A stretch of 64,000 nucleotides of DNA from positions 1,496,126-1,560,125 of the forward strand of contig NC_079412.1 of the NCBI RefSeq assembly GCF_026213295.1, given 5' to 3'. This DNA is from Gadus chalcogrammus (Eukaryota > Chordata > Actinopteri > Gadiformes > Gadidae). The position numbers and the translations under genes are program-made. Of this stretch, positions 42,037 through 60,952 are shown in pieces. The stretch's first letter is position 1. The number at the start of each line of letters is the position of its first letter. A model generated the notes under the pieces. It saw only the letters and a list, made by a program, of their open reading frames with translations, was not told the origin of the DNA and did not search any database.

Positions 42037-42726
42037 GGAACGCCACTTGGTCCGGACCCGGACCGCGGTCCGCCGTTTGGAGATGCCTGCTCTAGGGTAT
42101 ATAGCATATAACCGCGTTGTCTTATCTGAGCTCTCACTGTGAAGACTAGTCACCGCGCCATTCGTTTCAATGGGAATCGCAACGGTCTATACTTTCCACA
42201 TAAAGTGTACATATTTGTCATTTGAAATTCGTCCCAGCCTTTATACCATTGACATTTACATTTAGGGCATTTAGCTGACGCTTTTATCCAAAGCGACTTA
42301 CAATAAGTACATTTGTCATAAGAAGTGAAACTATATATCGCTGTCAGTACAGTAAAGATGTTCATAGAGCCAAGTGCAAGTACTAACAATCGCTAGGCTA
42401 ACCCATTGCCCGTGTACAGCAATGCTAGTGCAGATGTTACACAATTAAGTACTATGAATAAGTGCTATGTAGATTTAGTGTGTACAATAAGTGCGTATAT
42501 TAAGTGCCAGGATGTACAACATACAATGGTGGCCGGAAGGGGCTGGGTAGCTATGCAGAGTCGAGGTGAACTCTGAACAGGTGAGTTTTGAGTCTTTTGC
42601 GGAGGCTGGTGAGCGACTCTGCGATCCTGACATCCGCAGGGAGCTCGTTCCACCACTGAGATCCCAAAACAGAGAAAAGTTGTGACTATGTTGATCGACC
42701 TTTGCTTGCTCTTAGCGATGGCGGTA

Positions 42727-43483
42727 CTGTCACGTTAAAATTGTACCGGGGGCGAAAATTGTACCGGCCTACGTCATCGTTTGTTTACATCCTGACAACC
42801 TGCCCGGCAACAGACGACGCGATGCAGAAAACATGTTTCCAAACGACGAAATAACATAATACAGATAGCGGATCGCTATCTGTATTATGATAGATAGCGA
42901 TAACACTTGTTTTTACTTTATATTTGTATTGTATTTAATTGTTTAATGAAAACAATAAAAAAAATTGCCCGCGAAACGGGCGATCGCGTCAAATGACAAA
43001 TGTTTTGCCCGCGAAACGGGCGATCGCGTCAAATGACGTAGGAGGGTTCTTGAAACATAATACAGATAACGGATCGCTAGATAACACTTGTTTTTACTTT
43101 ATATTTGTATTGAATTGAATTGTTTAATCGAATTTAGCTAGTAAACTGAGTGTTTTAAGCAGGTTTCATAGTCTAGAATGTTCAAGAACATTCCTACGTG
43201 ACGCGTCATTTGACGCGATCGCCCGTTTTGCGGGCAAATTTTTTTATTGTTTCGATTAAACAATTAAATACAATACAAATATGAAGTAAAAACAAGTGTT
43301 ATCGCTATCTATCATAATACAGATAGCGATCCGCTATCTGTATTATGTTATTTCGTCGTTTGGAAACATGTTTTCTGCATCGCGTCGTCTGTTGCAGGGC
43401 AGGTTGTCAGGTTGTCAGGATGTAAACAAACGATGACGTAGGCCGGTACAATTTTCGCCCCCGGTACAATTTTAACGTGACAG
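42727..43483. mobile_element. Foldback transposon with arms of about 300 bp
   Basis: Both ends begin CTGTCACGTTAAAATTGTAC and the arms stay nearly identical in inverted orientation for about 300 bp (left arm to about 43045, right arm from about 43190). They share GCCTACGTCATCGTTTG, the CAGATAGCGGATCGCTATC palindrome and GCCCGCGAAACGGGCGATCG. The flanking GTAC on each side reads as a TA or GTAC duplication. A 40-bp unit of the left arm (GCCCGCGAAACGGGCGATCG) is duplicated at 42968 and 43008. No ORF. It splits the L2 LINE. Confidence 0.9.
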
Positions 43484-43487
43484 TACC

Positions 43488-44823
43488 AGACGTCCAGCTG
43501 AGGTAGTTGAGCGGAGGGATCGAACTGGGGTGTGTGACTTTACCAATGCTTGGAGGAAGGCAGGGGCAGTTCCATCGACTGCCTTGTATGCCAGTACCGT
43601 CATCTTGAATCTGATGCGAGCTACTACAGGGAGCCAGTGGAGGTCCCGGAAGAGGGGGGTCACATGGGAGAACTTCGGTAGGTTGTACACGAGGCGCACT
43701 GCCGCATTCTGGATGCGCTGCAAAGGTTTAATCGCAGAGGCAGGGAGTCCAGCCAGGAGCGAGTTGCAGTAGTCGAGGCAGGAGATGACCAGTGATTGGA
43801 CTAGAAGTTGAGCTGCTTCGCTTGTGAGGAAAGGCCGGATCCTGTGGATGTTGCAAAGTGCAAATCTGCAGGATCGGGCCACTGCAGTGATGTTTGCGGT
43901 GCAGCATAACTGATTGTCCAGTACCACACCGAGGTTTCTGGCAGTTGGAGAAGGAGATACAGTGATCTTCTCAACAGTGACCAGTAAGTCCATGTTTGGG
44001 CAATCTTTCCCTGGCAATAGGAGGAGCTCAGTCTTGTTGAGGTTAAGCCTCAGGTGATGGGCAGTTGTCCAAGTGCTGACGTCTGCCAGACATTCAGTTA
44101 TATGTGTTGCTATCAGGGCTTTGTCAGATGAGGAGAAAGAGAGAAATAGTGTCGCCAGCATAGCAGTGATAGGAAAAGCTGTGTGATGTAATTACAGAGC
44201 CCAGGTATCTGGTATAGAGGGAGAACAAAAGAGGCCCCAGTACCGAGCCTTGAGGGACACCAGTTTCAAGCGTGAAAGGTTTGGACAAGGAGCCATTCCA
44301 TGTTACCTGAGTGCGATTCGTCAGGTAGGATGTGAACCAGGAAAGGGCAGATTCAGCAATGCCAAGTTCAGCGAGAGTGGCAAGGAGGATCTGGTGGTAC
44401 ACCGTGTCAAAATCTACGGACAGGTCGAAGAGAATGAGAACCGATGAGAGGGACGAGGCTCTGGCAGCATAGAGGGACTCAGTCACAGCGAGGAGAGCCG
44501 TCCGTCTCAGTGGAGTGTGCCTTCTTGAAGCCTGTCTGGTGAGGGTCAAGGAGGTTGTTAGATGAGATATAGGAGGACAGTTGGTTAGCGATGGCACGTT
44601 CAAGTGTTTTAGAGAAGAATGAAAGAAGAGTTACCGGTCTGTAGTTCTGGATGTCGGTGGTATCAAGGGTCGGTTTTTTGAGGAGGGGCAGTCTTGAAAG
44701 ACGCTGGAACAATGCCTGAAGTGAGGGAGGAGTTGAAAAGTGCGGTGAGAAATGGCAGGATGTCGCTTGAGGCAGCGTGGAGGAGAGAGGAAGGGATAAT
44801 GTCAAGGGGGCAGGTGGTGGCAT
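43488..44823 (-). pseudogene. L2 reverse transcriptase relic, two frameshifts
   Basis: Three overlapping minus-strand frames give the RT order: DIQNYRPVTLLSFFSKTLER (44823 frame); LFDLSVDFDTVYHQILL, TGVPQGSVLGPLLFSLY and YHCYAGDTISLF (44603 frame); then HHLRLNLNKTELLLLPG, NLGVVLDNQL, SCLDYCNSLLAGLP, LQRIQNAAVRLVYNLP and FRDLHWLPVVARIRFK (44161 frame). The frames differ by one base at each switch. The polymerase motif usually read as YADD/FADD is YAGD here (44162-44151), so one catalytic Asp is lost. Confidence 0.88.
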
Positions 44824-45159
44824 GGTTAGATGTTATTATTCTGTTGACCTCGTCGGATGTGAGAGGGATAAATTGGGTAAAGACATAGGTGGGGATGGGA
44901 GGAGGGGGGATGGAGGCAGGGATAAAAGAGGAGCTAATGTCCTTTACCTACTGGGTAAAGTAGGTAACGAAGTCATCAGCAGCAAGGCAGGAAGGAGGTG
45001 GAGGGGAGGGAGGGTTGAGGAGGGAAGAGAACAAGGAAAATAGTTTCCTGGGGTTTGAGGCGGAGGAATTGATTTTGGCTGTTGACACAGTGGAGGCGAA
45101 ATCAGAGAGAAGGAAAAGATAGTGAGATAGATCATTAGGACAGTCTGATCTCTTTTTTT

Positions 45160-45625
45160 CTAACCCTTACCCTAACCCTTCGGAGGAGACGTAAAACCGA
45201 GGTCCTGACTCACTGAGGTCATAAGTACCACAACCTAGCGATTGTGGTCCTTGCACTTGGTTCTATGAACATCCTTTCTGTACCGACAGCGATATATTAA
45301 TGCACTTCTTATGACAAATGTACTTATTGTAAGTCGCTTTGGATAAAAGCGTCTGCTAAATGCCCTAAATGTAAATGTAAATGTCATAAAAGATCCCAGG
45401 GCACTTATCGCAAAGAGTAGGGGTTTCCCCGGTGTCCTGGCCCAACCAGGCTCATTCAATCTGGCCCCCTAATCATCCTCCTGTATAATTGGCTGACTCA
45501 ATAATTCCCTCACTCTCCACCTCAAGCTGTTGTGTGGTGAGCTTTCTTGCGCAGATTGGCTGCCGTGCATCACCCAAGTGGGTGCTACACACTGGTGGTG
45601 GTTAGTGAGGTTCCCCCTTCGCTGT
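45160..45625 (-). repeat. Interspersed repeat, related to 62333-62690
   Basis: The reverse complement shares long blocks with 62333-62690: CACCACCAGTGTGTAGCACC, CACTTGGGTGATGCACGGCA, GGGGAAACCCCTACTCTTTG, TTTTACGTCTCCTCCGAAGG. An L2 3' fragment has inserted into this copy. The family is not identified. Confidence 0.75.
45225..45382 (+). mobile_element. L2 3'-end fragment with 7-bp TSD
   Basis: Contains TGACAAATGTACTTATTGTA, GCTTTGGATAAAAGCGTCTG and the CTAAATGTAAATGTAAAT tail, flanked by GTCATAA at 45218-45224 and 45383-45389. The paralogous repeat at 62333-62690 shows the uninterrupted target (TTTTATGACC on the plus strand near 62626). Confidence 0.85.
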
Positions 45626-45719
45626 AAAAGCGTCTTTGAGTGTCTAGAAAAGCTAGAAAAATCAATTATTAAAGGCTGTAGATAAAACACAATGAGAAAG
45701 ACTACATGTCTCGTATGTG

Positions 45720-46025
45720 CTGTCACGCTCCCTGCGACTGGCGTGGACAAGACCAACAATCTCCTAATCGGTATAACTGAAACTCTCCACATGCCCCGAC
45801 TAATAATGGTTTTCACCTCTTTCGATGCTTTTATCCTCCCCTTGGAAAAAACCTAACATTATCAAACTTCTTCACGAAAATGTTTAGTTTTCTTTGCATG
45901 AAAAATTATCATTTAAATCCACAAACAACATATGTGTAATCCGGGGCATATAAAAATAATTACTTTCTCTCCACTGAAACCCATTAATATTTTTCGATCT
46001 CATAGGTCCCATGGGCGCTACCGGA
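45720..46025 (-). mobile_element. Copy D of the SWIM-YqaJ element
   Basis: Minus-strand copy with the terminal region (CTCATAGGTCCCATGGGCGC to CACAAACAACATATGTGTAA) and the first-exon segment (GGCATGTGGAGAGTTTCAGT, CTTGTCCACGCCAGTCGCAG). It shares the GACAGCACATAC variant with copy B. It is abutted at about 46025 by an L1 fragment. Confidence 0.75.
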
Positions 46026-46990
46026 TGCGTCTTGTTTTTCCAAATAAAATTGAAAAGTAATTTATCAATGGAGTTACAGAGTTTTTTGTTGACAAACAAG
46101 GGGTTAGCTGCATATGCAAGACGAGATAAACATTCTGCCTTCGTCAACAATACTCGTCCTTTCGAGGATAAATCTCTCTGCAGCCAATGATTAAGCTTTT
46201 TCTTTGTCTTATCACTAATCAAATTAAAGTTTACAGAGCATCTCTCCTCCTCATTTTTCATTATATTAATCCCTCGATAAGTAATCTTATCTTTGATTGG
46301 TATGTTACAAACCTGGGAGGGGTCGCTTTCTTTTAGGGATAAAAGTTCACACTTGTTTCGATAGCAATTGGCACTTGGTTGGCATTTTTAAAAAAATAAT
46401 GTAGTATCAACTGCTAGTTGGGTGAGGATCACTTCTCTTTCTGCAATTTAAATTCCTTTTAAAGCACTATTTTTAATATGGGTGGAAAGAAGTTGTGTAG
46501 GCCTACATAAAATGAATAGGTAGGGAGAGGCAGAGCAGCCCTGCCGGATGCCTCTTCGCAGCTCAAATCTCAGCGAAGTCCCATTTTTTTATCTGATAGA
46601 GCTAATTGACTTTGGAGTACATTGTTCTAACAGCTTTACAGAACAAATCACCAAAACCAAATTTCTCAATAGTTTGAAATATAAAGTTATGTTCTACTGT
46701 GTCAAAAGCTTTATAGAAGTCCAAGAAAAAGATAAAGCTATCATCAGGACATAAAAATGAATAATCAAATATATCTAAGCCGATTATTGTTTGAGATATG
46801 TCTTTCTTTTCATGAATCCTGATTGGACTTCATCAATAATAATGTCTAAATCATTTTTTAATCGTTTTGCAATTATTGAGGCAAACATTTTGTAGTCAGT
46901 GTATAGTAATGAAATAGGTCGCCAATTATCAATAAACAGCGGATCCTTTTTGGGTTTGGGGATTAACGTAATTAAGCCTTGGGTCAATGA
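46026..46990 (-). pseudogene. L1-clade LINE ORF2 fragment
   Basis: On the minus strand, 46987-46784 encodes QGLITLIPKPKKDP and NWRPISLLYTDYKM (RT motifs 1-2), then AKRLKNDLDIIIDEVQSGFM. Further degraded RT sequence follows (LDFYKAFDTV-like near 46720 and RRGIRQGCPAS-like near 46540). 46261-46026 encodes a C-terminal block (KKKLNHWLQRDLSSKGRVLL, TKAECLSRLAYAANPLFV, IDKLLFNFIWKNK). It has multiple stops and an internal deletion. Confidence 0.85.
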
Positions 46991-47439
46991 AGGATGTAGA
47001 GAACCTTTTTCAACACTTTCTTACTTTTGCTACACATGTACCACCTAGACGCGTTGTAAAACTACCTGCAAAAAAACCCACAACTGAGACTTGCAGGAGC
47101 AGATTCGAGCAGTTGTAACGATGGATTTGTGCTCGCTCATTAAAATGCTGAATCAACATTGCGTTCTATATCATTTTATTTGTGAGGATTTTTTTCACAG
47201 ATGTGCAACTTGATTGTAGAAAAATTGTAAATTGCGTGACTCTTTAAAGTTGTGATGCACAGGATAGGATGTGTGCACATAAACTTGTGAACTCGTAGAC
47301 CGTATTTTGTGTTTACAATGGTCGAAAAAAAATATTTACGACGAGAGACTGTTGCTGCAATACTTGCATAGATTCGGCCAGATTGGGTGGGTAATCTGTC
47401 CCGATCACGCAACACTGGTGGCGAGGCGGGGCGATGGCG
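46991..47439. other. Intergenic, no gene recognised
   Basis: AT-rich sequence right of the L1 fragment without supported coding potential. Confidence 0.4.
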
Positions 47440-47560
47440 CCCATAGGGTGACGGCCTGATGATCTCAGAGTGGGAGGGTTTTCGCTCATTGTCGCTCGGG
47501 TTTCACGTCGCCATTTTGTTTACGTTCCAGTGCGGACACGGAGTCGTGGACAGGTCTATT
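47440..47560 (+). promoter_or_regulatory. Candidate zc3h11a promoter / first non-coding exon region
   Basis: The stretch around TCGCTCGGGTTTCACGTCGC, CATTTTGTTTACG (YY1-like CCATTTTG) and GCGGACACGGAGTCGTGG is the most CpG-rich, promoter-like segment upstream of the zc3h11a start codon (1.7 kb away). A possible small 5'UTR exon lies at about 49009-49074 (CCTTCAG before, GTAAATG after). Both are inference; no TSS is visible. Confidence 0.3.
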
Positions 47561-49279
47561 TTCTTCATTAGAATATATGGTTTCTATTTTAATCTGATAA
47601 CTGGTAATTAACTATAAAACACATGTTGTTTGCTTGTTTCTCACGTTTCTGTGTTACAAAAATCAGCATCCGAGTTGTAGCTTATACGTACTCGCGTGAG
47701 GGGTGGACGGTTAGGCCTCTGCGCGTCTTTAGCATGAGCTAGCCTGTTTTTAAACATCTCTTATGCTGTTTTTAAACATCGCTTATGTCCTTTAAACGGC
47801 CAGCCTGTTGGAGATCGGTTATATCATTTATAATATTGTCTCTCCATCCTGCTGTACTGTGGAGATCAGGGGTATAGTGGGTCATTCACCGACACAAACG
47901 CGTTGTTTTCTATATATTCGGTCTCCACTGACGGGTCTACCAAGTCTGATGACAACATTACGCTCGTTAATGTTTATCAGAAAAATGTTTTATACGAATA
48001 AGGTTCTGATTGTTGACGAGAACTGAGTTTTTTTAGTCCAGGATCTCTGCCAGTATTTCTTGGTCTTGTTCAGTAAGTTACGTGATCAGTTGGTGGGGAA
48101 CCACCACAGTTTTCTCTAACATTGAATACAAAATCTGTTCAAATGGAAGTCACTACTTTTGGGGACTTTTTTAATGTTAAGAATGTATTTGCTGTAGGTC
48201 TTTCAAATATGATGGGTAAATATAAAGACCACTTTTCTGAAAGTAAAAAGTTAAAAAAACGTTTATGTGTTAAACATAAATAAATCAGTCTTTCGCATTC
48301 TAGGGATGGGTTACAACTTGAAATGTTTCTACTGTTGTGGTGTACCTAATGTTGAAGTTACCAATGTTGAAAATGTGCAAATTGTGTGTCCTCATAACCA
48401 CCCTTTTCAGTTCCTGGCGAGGGGTTTGTCTTATTCGTAGGTTTTTAAACCTGCTTCATCTCCCTTTGATGGGATCTCTGGATCTGGATACAGTTCCCCT
48501 GTGAAAGTAGCTTCCCTGAAGATTTTTGTTTCAAATTTTTGTAGTCCTCAAAACCATCACCAAAGGCCGATTCAACCCAATTTAGGGATATATTCTGATC
48601 TCACCCAATGCAACCAAGTGTTTACCTACTCTACCCCTGCCATTCCCTAGCCTAAGAGGAGGCTGAAGGATTTTTTTCTCTGCTTTGAGTTTTTCCCCCA
48701 ATATTTTTTTTTGCCACTCCCGTTTCCAGTATTCTTGGATCCCATCCAGAGATTTTTTCTTTTTTAAAAGATCCTGGCACTTCTGGCCCCCTCACCAATT
48801 TATTCATTTAGTTCCCTCCATTACAAAAAAAAGCAAAAAAAAAAACCAAACACACACAAGGACATTGCACAACCCCATCGGTAATGTTTAGCAGTCCGCT
48901 GGAGATAAAGGTGTCTCGGATGGTCTCAGAAGGGGTGTCGTAGGACGACAAGTCTCTCTAGCCCACCTACTCTCTCTCCCTCTTATCTCATGGATCAAGT
49001 GTTCCTTCAGGACATCGTTTGATCAAGGAGACATCCTGTATGAAGTTCACCCAGAAGGGAGACCAGCCCTTCAGGTAAATGTGGCTGACCGTCCAAAGCC
49101 TGGAACATCCTCACTTTTAATTGACAAAAGTACTGTAAAGGGCCTGTTCTGAAGAGCGACTCTGAACTTCTATCCAGAAATGAGAAATCTTTTGCCTTTG
49201 CTGTTTCTGAAGATACTGACCCTACCGCTGAACAGGGAAAGAATTCCATCCGCCTGCGAAGAAGTCCACCAGCCCGAAC

Positions 49280-57264
<7,985 letters not shown>

Positions 57265-57974
57265 AGCTCAGAAAAGTATGACCGCAGCCCCCCTACCCTG
57301 ACCGCCGTCTGTGTGCTGGGGCTCTGGAGGGGCCTGTAAGGTTTCAGTCAAACCTTACAACCTTTAAGTCAAGCAGAAATAGTTCAACTATATTGGATTT
57401 CAGCAAATCGAATATAGAAATAAGATTTGTTTTGAAACCTGCTCTCATATAAAGCACGCCCCTTTTTGAAGTGGGATTTATATTAGATTCCGACAAACAA
57501 AGGAGGTTTCTGTACATGGCTTTTATCTTTGAACATCCATGTCAATGTGATGGCCTTGCGTCCGACGCTGTGATGTGTCCAAGGTCTTCAGGCCGGGGGT
57601 CATCCGGGAGTGTCTGAGTGAGGAGTTGTTCCAGATGAGCCACCTCCATGTGTATACTGTGTATGCAAAGATAGATGAATAGCTGCACTTAATGTAGACC
57701 ATCCTCTTGTTGCTGCCTGCCTCTCCTATTATTTATCTCACTAGATTGGTTAAATGTCAAACTATGCATCGTCCTGTTCAAACACTAACATTACTCAAAT
57801 GTGGAGCTTTTCTAGATCATTTGAATAATGTGATTTTAATGGAGATGTAGATACTAAAGGGGAACTGTCACATTTTGTCTTATTTCCAAGTGCTTTTTAT
57901 TGACAGTTTATTGATAACCTTTATCTGTATATTCTGACTATGTTTTGTCTTATTTTAAGTTGCGGATTCTTCAA

Positions 57975-57980
57975 AATAAA
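57975..57980 (+). promoter_or_regulatory. Poly(A) signal AATAAA, zc3h11a proximal
   Basis: AATAAA about 710 bp after the zc3h11a stop codon. A second AATAAA at 58243-58248 could give a longer 3'UTR, about 430 bp before the next gene's start codon. Confidence 0.5.
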
Positions 57981-58674
57981 AAGTATGTTGGCCCCTACGA
58001 TCATGTTTGAGCCATTCATCTAGTAATTATGTTCTCCTATGACCGTATCGACAACAACTCAGGGACGCTTTCTTCTGTTTGAATTAGATGCTTGTTAATA
58101 ACTTCAGTGAAACCCTTACAATTTGACCTGCTTGTTAATAATTTCTTCTCTTTGTTAGTTTCAGAATTTTGCTTAAATGTTTGCACAATTAGTCATTTTA
58201 CTTTAAGATTGCTGTTCGGTTACTTGTGTATGTGGCTTTATGAATAAAAAATGTTTTAATCACGAAATATTATTTTCAATTTGTATTAGACCCATACCGT
58301 TTCCAAAATCAGATGCACTTTTTTAATGCAATGGCATAAAATATCCTAATCTAATCCCAGGCCTAGATTCATATATATATATATTATTGGTGTTTCGCAT
58401 GATGCAGAAAAAAGTAGGCACTGAAATTGTTTCAACATGTTTTTCCTGTTAACGGACATAGAAAGAATAAAGGAATGTATTAAATTATGTTGACAATTAC
58501 AAACATACAAAAAGTTTATATACAAATAAAATAAATCCCTGGCCTATATTCTCATCGGCCGCATGTGGGCGCTACATTCACTTTAAACGTATACCAAAGA
58601 CCGGCAGTCCTCAATCATTACTTCCGGGTGAGCGGATGTAAACACAAGGAAAACGCCTTTAATTTCCAGACAAC

Positions 58675-60062
58675 ATGACGAAACTGGAATTATTAAACGT
58701 TTTTCTGAACGATCGGCTTACGGCGGCGGCCGAGGACATCTTTAAAGCCATCAAGAACACGGTTGCGGAGTACCAGGACGAGATCCTCCGCTTCAAGGAG
58801 GAGAACGAGCGGCTCAAGAGGCTGCTGAACGTGGCAGTGCAGCGCATTTTACTGCAGCCCGGTAGGAGAGGTCCCAGTTTAATCTGATAGTACACGTTTT
58901 GTTAGTGTAATCCTAATCTGGGTGGCCGTAGCTCAGGAGGTAGCAGGTTGACTGGCGGATTGACTGGTAACCGGAAGGTTGCTAGTTCAATCCCCGGCTC
59001 CCCCCATCTGAGAGTCGAGGTGTCTGAAAGCAAGACTGCTCCTGACGAGCTGGCTGTCGCCCTGCGCGGATGACTCCGCCGTTGTGTGAATGAAGGATTG
59101 TAAATAGCTTTGGGATAAAAGTGTCAGCAAAAATCCCCTAAATGTAAATGTAGTCTCTACTGTCCTTAAATGGTCCAGACGTTAAATACACTTTTTGTGT
59201 TGCAGTAACGAATTCGATCCCACCGCCAGAAGAACCATCTTCAGACCCACTGCCATGCGAGGACAGACTGACACCTGCCAGTCGGGGGGACAGGGACATG
59301 TCCCCGCCACCCATCAGAGAGATAAAGGAGGAAGAGGAACAGAGTCCGATCAGAAGCGATGAGAACAACACAAGAACCTCCCTGTCCATCTTCTCAGGAG
59401 AAAACGGTGGTCAGACTGAGCGAGAACACATGTTGGTGGATCTGTCACCTTTACAACCCTCGTATGACAGAGTGATTGATGAGGTAAAAACAGAACATAT
59501 TCTAGAAGAAATCGATCGGTTTGGCCCCAGCCCAACCGCTTTGCAACCAGTTTGTTCAAACTTCCATGAAGTGCTGACGGACCCCTGCGCCGATGCCCCA
59601 CACGGCGGCATCAGGCTCCCAAATGGACCCAGCATCTCCGCGGATAAGGAACAGGACACGAAGCCCACAGGGCACTCGAGCGACAATACAAACGTGGGCG
59701 TGCCGGCCCTTCGCCTCAAGGGCGTGCGGCCCCTCCGGCCCCCGAGGGCCACGTACCAGAGCCAGAGCCTGCAGAAGGTGCACGCGTGCCGGGAGTGCGG
59801 CAAGTGTTTCAGCTTCGCCTGCCAGCTGGAGGTCCACATGCGCTGGCACACCAAAGAGAAGCCATACGGCTGCACCGTGTGCCGCAAGAGCTTCACCACG
59901 GTCAGCATGCTGCGGCGGCACCACCGCATCCACACTGGGGAGAAGCCCTTCCGCTGCCACGTGTGCGGCAAGTGCTTCAACCAGTCGGCCCACCTCAACA
60001 CGCACTTCCGCCTGCACACCGGCGAGAGCGCCCGCTGGTCCCGCATGGTGCCCCACTCCTAG
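58675..60062 (+). CDS. C2H2 zinc-finger protein, teleost family with N-terminal coiled coil
   Basis: Probable nuclear DNA-binding regulator. Two exons, 58675-58861 and 59206-60062 (donor G|GTAGG, acceptor GTTGCAG|T), 1044 bp, 347 residues. The N-terminus ([20 protein letters not shown], then [20 protein letters not shown]) is the helical module seen at the start of many teleost zinc-finger proteins. A long acidic, probably disordered region follows. Three consecutive fingers lie near residues 250-330: [42 protein letters not shown] and [21 protein letters not shown], with TGEKPF linkers. The second half is GC-rich. The stop codon lies in a 29-bp tandem duplication. A SINE occupies the intron. 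I cannot assign an orthologue. Confidence 0.9.
58920..59151 (+). mobile_element. tRNA-derived SINE with L2-type tail
   Basis: The head has pol III promoter boxes: A box in GGCCGTAGCTCAGGAGGTAG, B box in GGTTGCTAGTTCAATCCCC. The 3' part (TTGGGATAAAAGTGTCAGCA then CCTAAATGTAAATG) resembles the L2 tails at 42253 and 45382, implying L2-driven mobilisation. It fills most of the zinc-finger gene intron. Confidence 0.9.
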
Positions 60063-60106
60063 GGCCACCGGGGAGTGGGCCCCACTCCTAGGGCCACCGG
60101 GGAGGG
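60051..60106. repeat. 29-bp tandem duplication across the stop codon
   Basis: CCCCACTCCTAGGGCCACCG plus GGGAGTGGG occurs at 60051-60079 and again from 60080. The first copy contains the TAG stop of the zinc-finger gene. Confidence 0.9.
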
Positions 60107-60560
60107 GCCTGCACTGTAGAAAAAGACAGATCTGTGAAGGGGATTGTGGTTGACGTGTATGTGCTGGTTCCTTTGCGATGTACGTTGTAGCCGTGTGCCT
60201 ACGCTTGGTTTTGTGTTTATTGTGCAACTAGTTTTGAGTGGAGTCCTTTCTCATGTCCAAATGTTTGTTTAGTTTATTTGTCCAGCGAGAACCTCACGTG
60301 ATTTTAGATATTAACCTATTTGATTTCAGAGATATTTAGACCCTAAATGTATGTTTCTCTTTCATAAAAAGGGCGCATGTAACCATGTTGGGCCGTGGAT
60401 TGGGTTTGTGTGTTTGTGTCATAAGTAAGCAAAATGGATTGTTGGATATCTTTCTATAGACTACAACCTATTGCATTACATATTTTAACGTCATAACATT
60501 TCTCGTCGTTTACTGGTAGTAACAGACAAGTAACAAGAAGGTGTTGACTGCTACGTCACG

Positions 60561-60575
60561 CACACAGACACACAC

Positions 60576-60639
<64 letters not shown>
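60561..60639. repeat. (AC)n microsatellite, about 79 bp
   Basis: An AC array with a few G interruptions at its left end, in the 3' flank of the zinc-finger gene. Confidence 0.95.
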
Positions 60640-60952
60640 CGTACGTGCACCTAGATATAAGATGCTTTTAAGTGGGGCTGACAATCATCAGAAATAAGAA
60701 TGCTACAAATGACATAACATTCATTTTGACTATTTAACATTAACGCGTTATTTCAATCATCATATTGAATTGAGAACCAATCGCTAAGTGGTGGTCATGC
60801 TGTCTTCACACTGCCTTGGTAAACTGCAAGACAGTTAGAAGAACACGTTAAACTAGTGGAAAGTTTTGATGGCAGGTCTAGAGCCAGTGCTTGTCTCAGC
60901 CTAACTAGAATCTAAAGAGAGCCTAACTGACCCCCCTGCAGTCGTCTTATTT

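Larger units (their letters stand above)
39849..42089 (-). mobile_element. hAT transposon with BED-like ORF, exact 8-bp TSD
   Basis: Target CTCTAGGG is duplicated at 39841-39848 and 42090-42097. Ends are CAGGGGTCTTCAATTA and, on the other strand, CAGGCATCTCCAAACGG. It carries the start of a transposase on the minus strand (40943-40623) and is interrupted by a second hAT element (41205-42036). Short GGCCT(A/T)CATTTCAA(G/A)TAA repeats recur at 40085-40280. Most of the transposase is missing, so it is non-autonomous. Confidence 0.92.
42253..45130 (-). mobile_element. L2-clade LINE, split by a foldback element
   Basis: The 3' end lies at 42253 with the ATTTACATTTAGGGC tail; the 3' non-coding part runs to about 42720. 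The element is interrupted by the insertion at 42727-43483 and resumes with ORF2 up to about 45.1 kb. The same 3' end recurs at 60953-61322 and, inverted, at 45225-45382. Confidence 0.85.

Noticed and set aside
58920..59010. Functional tRNA gene
   Set aside because: The A and B boxes are there, but the arms do not pair as a tRNA and the unit continues into an L2-type tail, so it is a SINE.
59411..60227. Minus-strand ORFs opposite the zinc fingers
   Set aside because: Antisense shadows of GC-rich finger codons; the plus strand encodes three complete C2H2 fingers.
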